Shown piece by piece: positions 6,060 through 8,289 of a DNA stretch of 8,289 nucleotides. The position numbers were made by a program, and so were the translations under genes. Each line of letters begins with the position of its first letter. The first letter of the stretch is position 1. Where the stretch lies: NCBI GenBank assembly GCA_023412655.1, contig JAEYNH010000139.1, positions 1-8,289 of the forward strand, given 5' to 3'. The notes beneath the pieces are model-generated. The model ran no database searches. It had not been told where the DNA came from and was given only the letters and a program-made list of their open reading frames with translations. This DNA is from Pseudomonadota bacterium. GTDB taxonomy: Bacteria > Pseudomonadota > Alphaproteobacteria > Caulobacterales > Caulobacteraceae.

Positions 6060-6091
6060 GCGGCCCGGAGCAATCCGGGCCGCTTTCCTTT
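6060..6091 (+). terminator. Intrinsic terminator after second receptor
   Basis: GCGGCCCGGA (6060-6069) pairs perfectly with TCCGGGCCGC (6074-6083) around a GCAA loop of the stable GNRA type. It is followed by TTTCCTTT, a broken T-tract. It begins 25 nt after the receptor's stop codon. A smaller CCTC-TTCG-GAGG hairpin at 6042-6053 precedes it. On the minus strand the stem is followed by CCCCAAG rather than T residues, so it should work mainly for the plus-strand gene, although it also lies just past the end of the convergent hydrolase gene. Confidence 0.88.
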
Positions 6092-6115
6092 CGGCCTACG
6101 GTTCCCGGCGGGCCC

Positions 6116-6952
6116 CTACGCCAGCCGCTCGGCGTGCCAGGCCAGATGATCGGCCATGAAGGTCGAGACGAAGTAGTAGCTGTGGTCGTAGCCCGGCTGC
6201 ATGCGCAGGATCAGGGGCACACCGGCCGTCTCGCAGGCCTCGGCCAGGAGCTCGGGCTTGAGCTGTTCCGCCAGGAAGTTGTCGGCCTCGCCCTGGTCGA
6301 CCAGCAACTCGGGTAGGCGCGCGCCGTCCTCCATCAGGGCGGTGGCGTCGTAGCGGCGCCACGCCTGGCGGTCTTCGCCCAGGTAGCCGCCGAGGGCCTT
6401 CTCGCCCCAGGGACAGCGCATCGGCGAGGCGATCGGCGCAAAGGCCGAGACGCTCCTCCAGCGGCCGGGATTCTTCAGCGCCAGGGTCAGGGCACCGTGC
6501 CCGCCCATGGAATGGCCGGTGATCCCCTGGCGGGCCATGTCCGCGGGGAACTCGGCGGCGATCAGTTCCGGCAGCTCGTCGCGTATGTAGCTTTCCATCC
6601 GGAAGTGCTGCGCCCAAGGCGCCTGGGTGGCGTCCACATAGAAGCCGGCGCCCTGACCGAAGTCGTAGCCAGGATCGTCGGCCACGCCCTCGCCCCGGGG
6701 CGAGGTGTCCGGCGCGACCAGGATCAGTCCCAGCTCGGCGCAGGCCCGCCGGAATTCGCCCTTCTCCGTGACGTTGGCGTGGGTGCAGGTCAGCCCCGAG
6801 AGGTACCAGACCACCGGCCGGAGTCCCTGCTCCGCCTGCGGCGGGACGAAGACGCTGAAGGTCATCGCCGTCCCGGTTTCCCAGCTGGCGTGCCGATAGA
6901 TCCCCTGCACGCCGCCGAAGCTCTTCGTGGTGGAGACGACCTCGAGCGCCAT
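6116..6952 (-). CDS. fghA: S-formylglutathione hydrolase
   Basis: A 278-residue cytoplasmic serine esterase of the esterase D/FrmB family, an alpha/beta-hydrolase. It cleaves S-formylglutathione to formate and glutathione, the second step of glutathione-dependent formaldehyde oxidation. The nucleophile is in GHSMGG (146-151, Ser148). The other triad members are Asp224 in GEADNFL and His257 in GYDHSYY. The family's SGLTCTHAN block is at 52-60 with Cys56, and the length is typical. Its ATG begins 1 nt after the TGA of the dehydrogenase gene, with no strong Shine-Dalgarno, so it is probably translated by coupling to the upstream gene. The pathway partner being immediately upstream makes the assignment secure. 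It is convergent with the second receptor, 81 nt away. Confidence 0.95.
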   Translation of the reverse strand: MALEVVSTTKSFGGVQGIYRHASWETGTAMTFSVFVPPQAEQGLRPVVWYLSGLTCTHANVTEKGEFRRACAELGLILVAPDTSPRGEGVADDPGYDFGQGAGFYVDATQAPWAQHFRMESYIRDELPELIAAEFPADMARQGITGHSMGGHGALTLALKNPGRWRSVSAFAPIASPMRCPWGEKALGGYLGEDRQAWRRYDATALMEDGARLPELLVDQGEADNFLAEQLKPELLAEACETAGVPLILRMQPGYDHSYYFVSTFMADHLAWHAERLA

Positions 6953-6953
6953 C

Positions 6954-8063
6954 TCAGTAGACGATCACGCTGCGGATGCTCTCGCCCGCGTGCATCAGGT
7001 CAAAGGCTTCGTTGATGCGCTCCAACGGCAGCTTGTGGGTGATCATCGGGTCGATCTCGATCTTCCCGTCCATGTACCAGTCCACGATCTTGGGCGTGTC
7101 GGTGCGCCCGCGCGCGCCGCCGAAGGCCGTCCCCTTCCACACCCGGCCGGTGACCAGCTGGAACGGCCGCGTGGCGATCTCCTTGCCGGCCTCGGCCACG
7201 CCGATGATCACGCTCTCGCCCCAGCCGCGGTGGCAGGCTTCCAGGGCTTGGCGCATCACCGTGGTGTTGCCGGTGGCGTCGAAGGTGTAGTCGGCCCCGC
7301 CGTCCGTCAGCGCCACCAGGTGGGCCACCAGGTCGCCTTCCACTTCGTTCGGATTGACGAAGTGGGTCATGCCGAAGCGGCGCCCCCATTCCTCGCGCGC
7401 CGGATTGATGTCGACGCCGACGATCATGCCCGCGCCCACCATCTTCAGGCCCTGGATCACGTTCAGGCCGATGCCGCCCAGGCCGAAGACGATGCAGTTG
7501 GCGCCCGCCTCCACATCGGCGGTGTTGACCACCGCGCCCACGCCGGTGGTGACGCCACAGCCCACGTAGCAGGCGGTTTCGAACGGCGCGTCCTTGCGGA
7601 TCTTCGCCACGGCGATCTCGGGCAGCACCGTATAGTTCGAGAACGTGGAGCAGCCCATGTAGTGATAGATCGGCTGGCCCTTGTAGGAGAACCGGCTGGT
7701 GCCATCGGGCATCAGGCCCTTGCCTTGGGTTGCGCGGATGGCGGTGCACAGGTTGGTCTTGCGCGAGAGGCAGCTTTTGCACTGCCGGCATTCGGGCGTG
7801 TACAGCGGGATCACATGGTCGCCGGGCTGAACGCTGGTGACGCCGGGCCCCACCTCTACGACCACCCCCGCGCCCTCGTGGCCGAGGATGGAGGGGAAGA
7901 TCCCTTCGGAGTCGAAACCGTCCAGGGTGTAGGCGTCCGTGTGGCAGACGCCGGTCGCCTTGATCTCCACCAGCACCTCGCCGGCGCGGGGACCTTCCAG
8001 GTCCACCTCCACGATTTCCAACGGCTGCTTCGCCGCGAAAGCTACCGCTGCGCGCGTCTTCAT
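6954..8063 (-). CDS. frmA: S-(hydroxymethyl)glutathione dehydrogenase (class III alcohol dehydrogenase)
   Basis: A 369-residue cytoplasmic zinc enzyme that oxidises S-(hydroxymethyl)glutathione, formed spontaneously from formaldehyde and glutathione, to S-formylglutathione with NAD+. Many class III enzymes also act on S-nitrosoglutathione. Catalytic zinc ligands are Cys40, His62, Glu63 and Cys169; structural zinc ligands are Cys92, Cys95, Cys98 and Cys106. The Rossmann motif GLGGIG is at 194-199 and Asp218 is the NAD-preferring acidic residue. Asp51 and Arg110 correspond to human Asp55 and Arg115, glutathione-binding residues diagnostic for class III. The start at 8063 has GGAG 6 nt upstream. 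It is the first gene of a two-gene operon with the hydrolase. No FrmR-type formaldehyde sensor is in the window, so expression may be constitutive from the housekeeping-type promoter upstream. Related names are adhC, flhA and gfaA. Confidence 0.96.
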   Translation of the reverse strand: MKTRAAVAFAAKQPLEIVEVDLEGPRAGEVLVEIKATGVCHTDAYTLDGFDSEGIFPSILGHEGAGVVVEVGPGVTSVQPGDHVIPLYTPECRQCKSCLSRKTNLCTAIRATQGKGLMPDGTSRFSYKGQPIYHYMGCSTFSNYTVLPEIAVAKIRKDAPFETACYVGCGVTTGVGAVVNTADVEAGANCIVFGLGGIGLNVIQGLKMVGAGMIVGVDINPAREEWGRRFGMTHFVNPNEVEGDLVAHLVALTDGGADYTFDATGNTTVMRQALEACHRGWGESVIIGVAEAGKEIATRPFQLVTGRVWKGTAFGGARGRTDTPKIVDWYMDGKIEIDPMITHKLPLERINEAFDLMHAGESIRSVIVY

Positions 8064-8094
8064 GGGCCACTCCGGGTCTTCAGGATTCGGCGGG

Positions 8095-8123
8095 GTTCTA
8101 GCACGCCCGCCGGCCCGGGACAG
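8095..8123 (-). promoter_or_regulatory. Candidate promoter of the formaldehyde oxidation operon
   Basis: On the minus strand GCTAGAAC (complement of 8095-8102) is a perfect match to the Caulobacter-type -10 consensus GCTANAWC. It is 31 nt before the dehydrogenase start codon. A weak -35 candidate, CTGTCCC (complement of 8117-8123), lies 14 nt further upstream and matches about four of seven positions of TTGACGS. The good -10 with a poor -35 could mean modest expression or help from an activator. Confidence 0.5.
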
Positions 8124-8140
8124 GCCGCAGGGACCTTTCC

Positions 8141-8289
8141 CTAATAGGTGCGGCGCTTGGCCATCGGCGCGCTGGGATCAGGCTCCGCCGGTGGCGCGTA
8201 GGGCTTGAGCGCCGGTTCCGGCGGCGGCGGCAGGGTCGTGGGCCCGCCAGCCGGGGACGGGGCGGCGGCCGGCATCTCCAGCACCGGCG
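8141..8289 (-). CDS. Proline-rich protein, C-terminal fragment (cut by window edge)
   Basis: On the minus strand a frame is open from the window edge to a TAG at 8143-8141. The visible 48 residues include 16 prolines, a PPPPEP stretch, many Ala, and a basic end, AKRRTY. No domain is recognisable, and such tails are common on envelope-spanning or secreted proteins of alphaproteobacteria. The stop is 77 nt upstream of the dehydrogenase start, on the same strand. No T-tract terminator is seen between them, so read-through into the formaldehyde operon is possible. The low-complexity composition and the missing N-terminus leave real doubt that this is a gene; in such GC-rich DNA open frames arise easily. 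Confidence 0.45.
   Translation of the reverse strand, partial: PVLEMPAAAPSPAGGPTTLPPPPEPALKPYAPPAEPDPSAPMAKRRTY

Noticed and set aside
4838..6073. Minus-strand open frame of 411 codons opposite the second receptor
   Set aside because: It overlaps conserved barrel sequence on the other strand, has low-complexity composition, and would run across the plus-strand terminator. It is a shadow frame.
6035..6115. Bidirectional terminator for both convergent genes
   Set aside because: Only the plus strand has T residues after the stem; the minus strand continues CCCCAAG.
6927..8144. Long plus-strand open frame opposite the dehydrogenase gene (405 codons)
   Set aside because: It is antisense to a fully conserved class III alcohol dehydrogenase, is rich in Arg, Ala, Gly, His and Val, and has no recognisable domain. 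It is a typical shadow frame of GC-rich coding DNA.
1..8289. Mobile element, CRISPR, prophage or RNA gene
   Set aside because: No transposase, integrase, regular spaced repeats, tRNA-like or rRNA-like sequence was seen on either strand. The paralogous receptors are gene-family copies, not insertion-sequence ends.

Overview
The window is GC-rich with a strong G/C preference at third codon positions. It looks like alphaproteobacterial DNA, most likely Caulobacterales (Caulobacter or Phenylobacterium type). The reasons are two large TonB-dependent receptors of the family expanded in that group, a glutathione-dependent formaldehyde oxidation pair, and promoter-like sites that fit the Caulobacter housekeeping pattern (TTGAC-type -35, about 10-14 nt spacer, GCTANAWC -10). 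The genus is an inference from style, not from a marker gene.

Left part (1-6034): an uptake and regulation cluster. The first 50 bases are the beginning, on the minus strand, of what reads as an acyl-CoA dehydrogenase. Only 10 nt upstream of it ends a minus-strand TonB-dependent receptor (61-2433), so the two probably share a transcript. A LuxR-type regulator (2560-3324, plus strand) is divergent from this receptor across a 126-nt intergenic region. A second TonB-dependent receptor follows on the plus strand (3560-6034). It is clearly paralogous to the first and ends at a strong intrinsic terminator (6060-6091). The regulator is thus bracketed by two related outer-membrane receptors pointing away from it. 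The two flanking intergenic regions share a TGTCACG element (three copies, two forming an inverted pair). Upstream of the second receptor there are also repeated CGTTTTnnnAC elements, a plausible promoter and a leader hairpin. The simplest reading is a ligand-responsive local regulator controlling import of a hydrophobic or acyl-type nutrient that is then degraded through CoA esters. The substrate is not identifiable from the sequence.

Right part (6116-8063): a two-gene minus-strand operon for formaldehyde detoxification. S-(hydroxymethyl)glutathione dehydrogenase (class III alcohol dehydrogenase) comes first, and S-formylglutathione hydrolase starts 1 nt after its stop. All expected zinc ligands and the Ser-Asp-His triad are present. 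A perfect GCTANAWC box lies upstream of the dehydrogenase.

Right edge (8141-8289): the C-terminal end of a minus-strand reading frame encoding a very proline-rich tail, of unknown function.

No tRNA, rRNA, CRISPR array, insertion sequence or phage gene was seen. No gap between genes exceeds 300 nt. The most interesting part is the receptor-regulator-receptor arrangement with its shared non-coding motifs.
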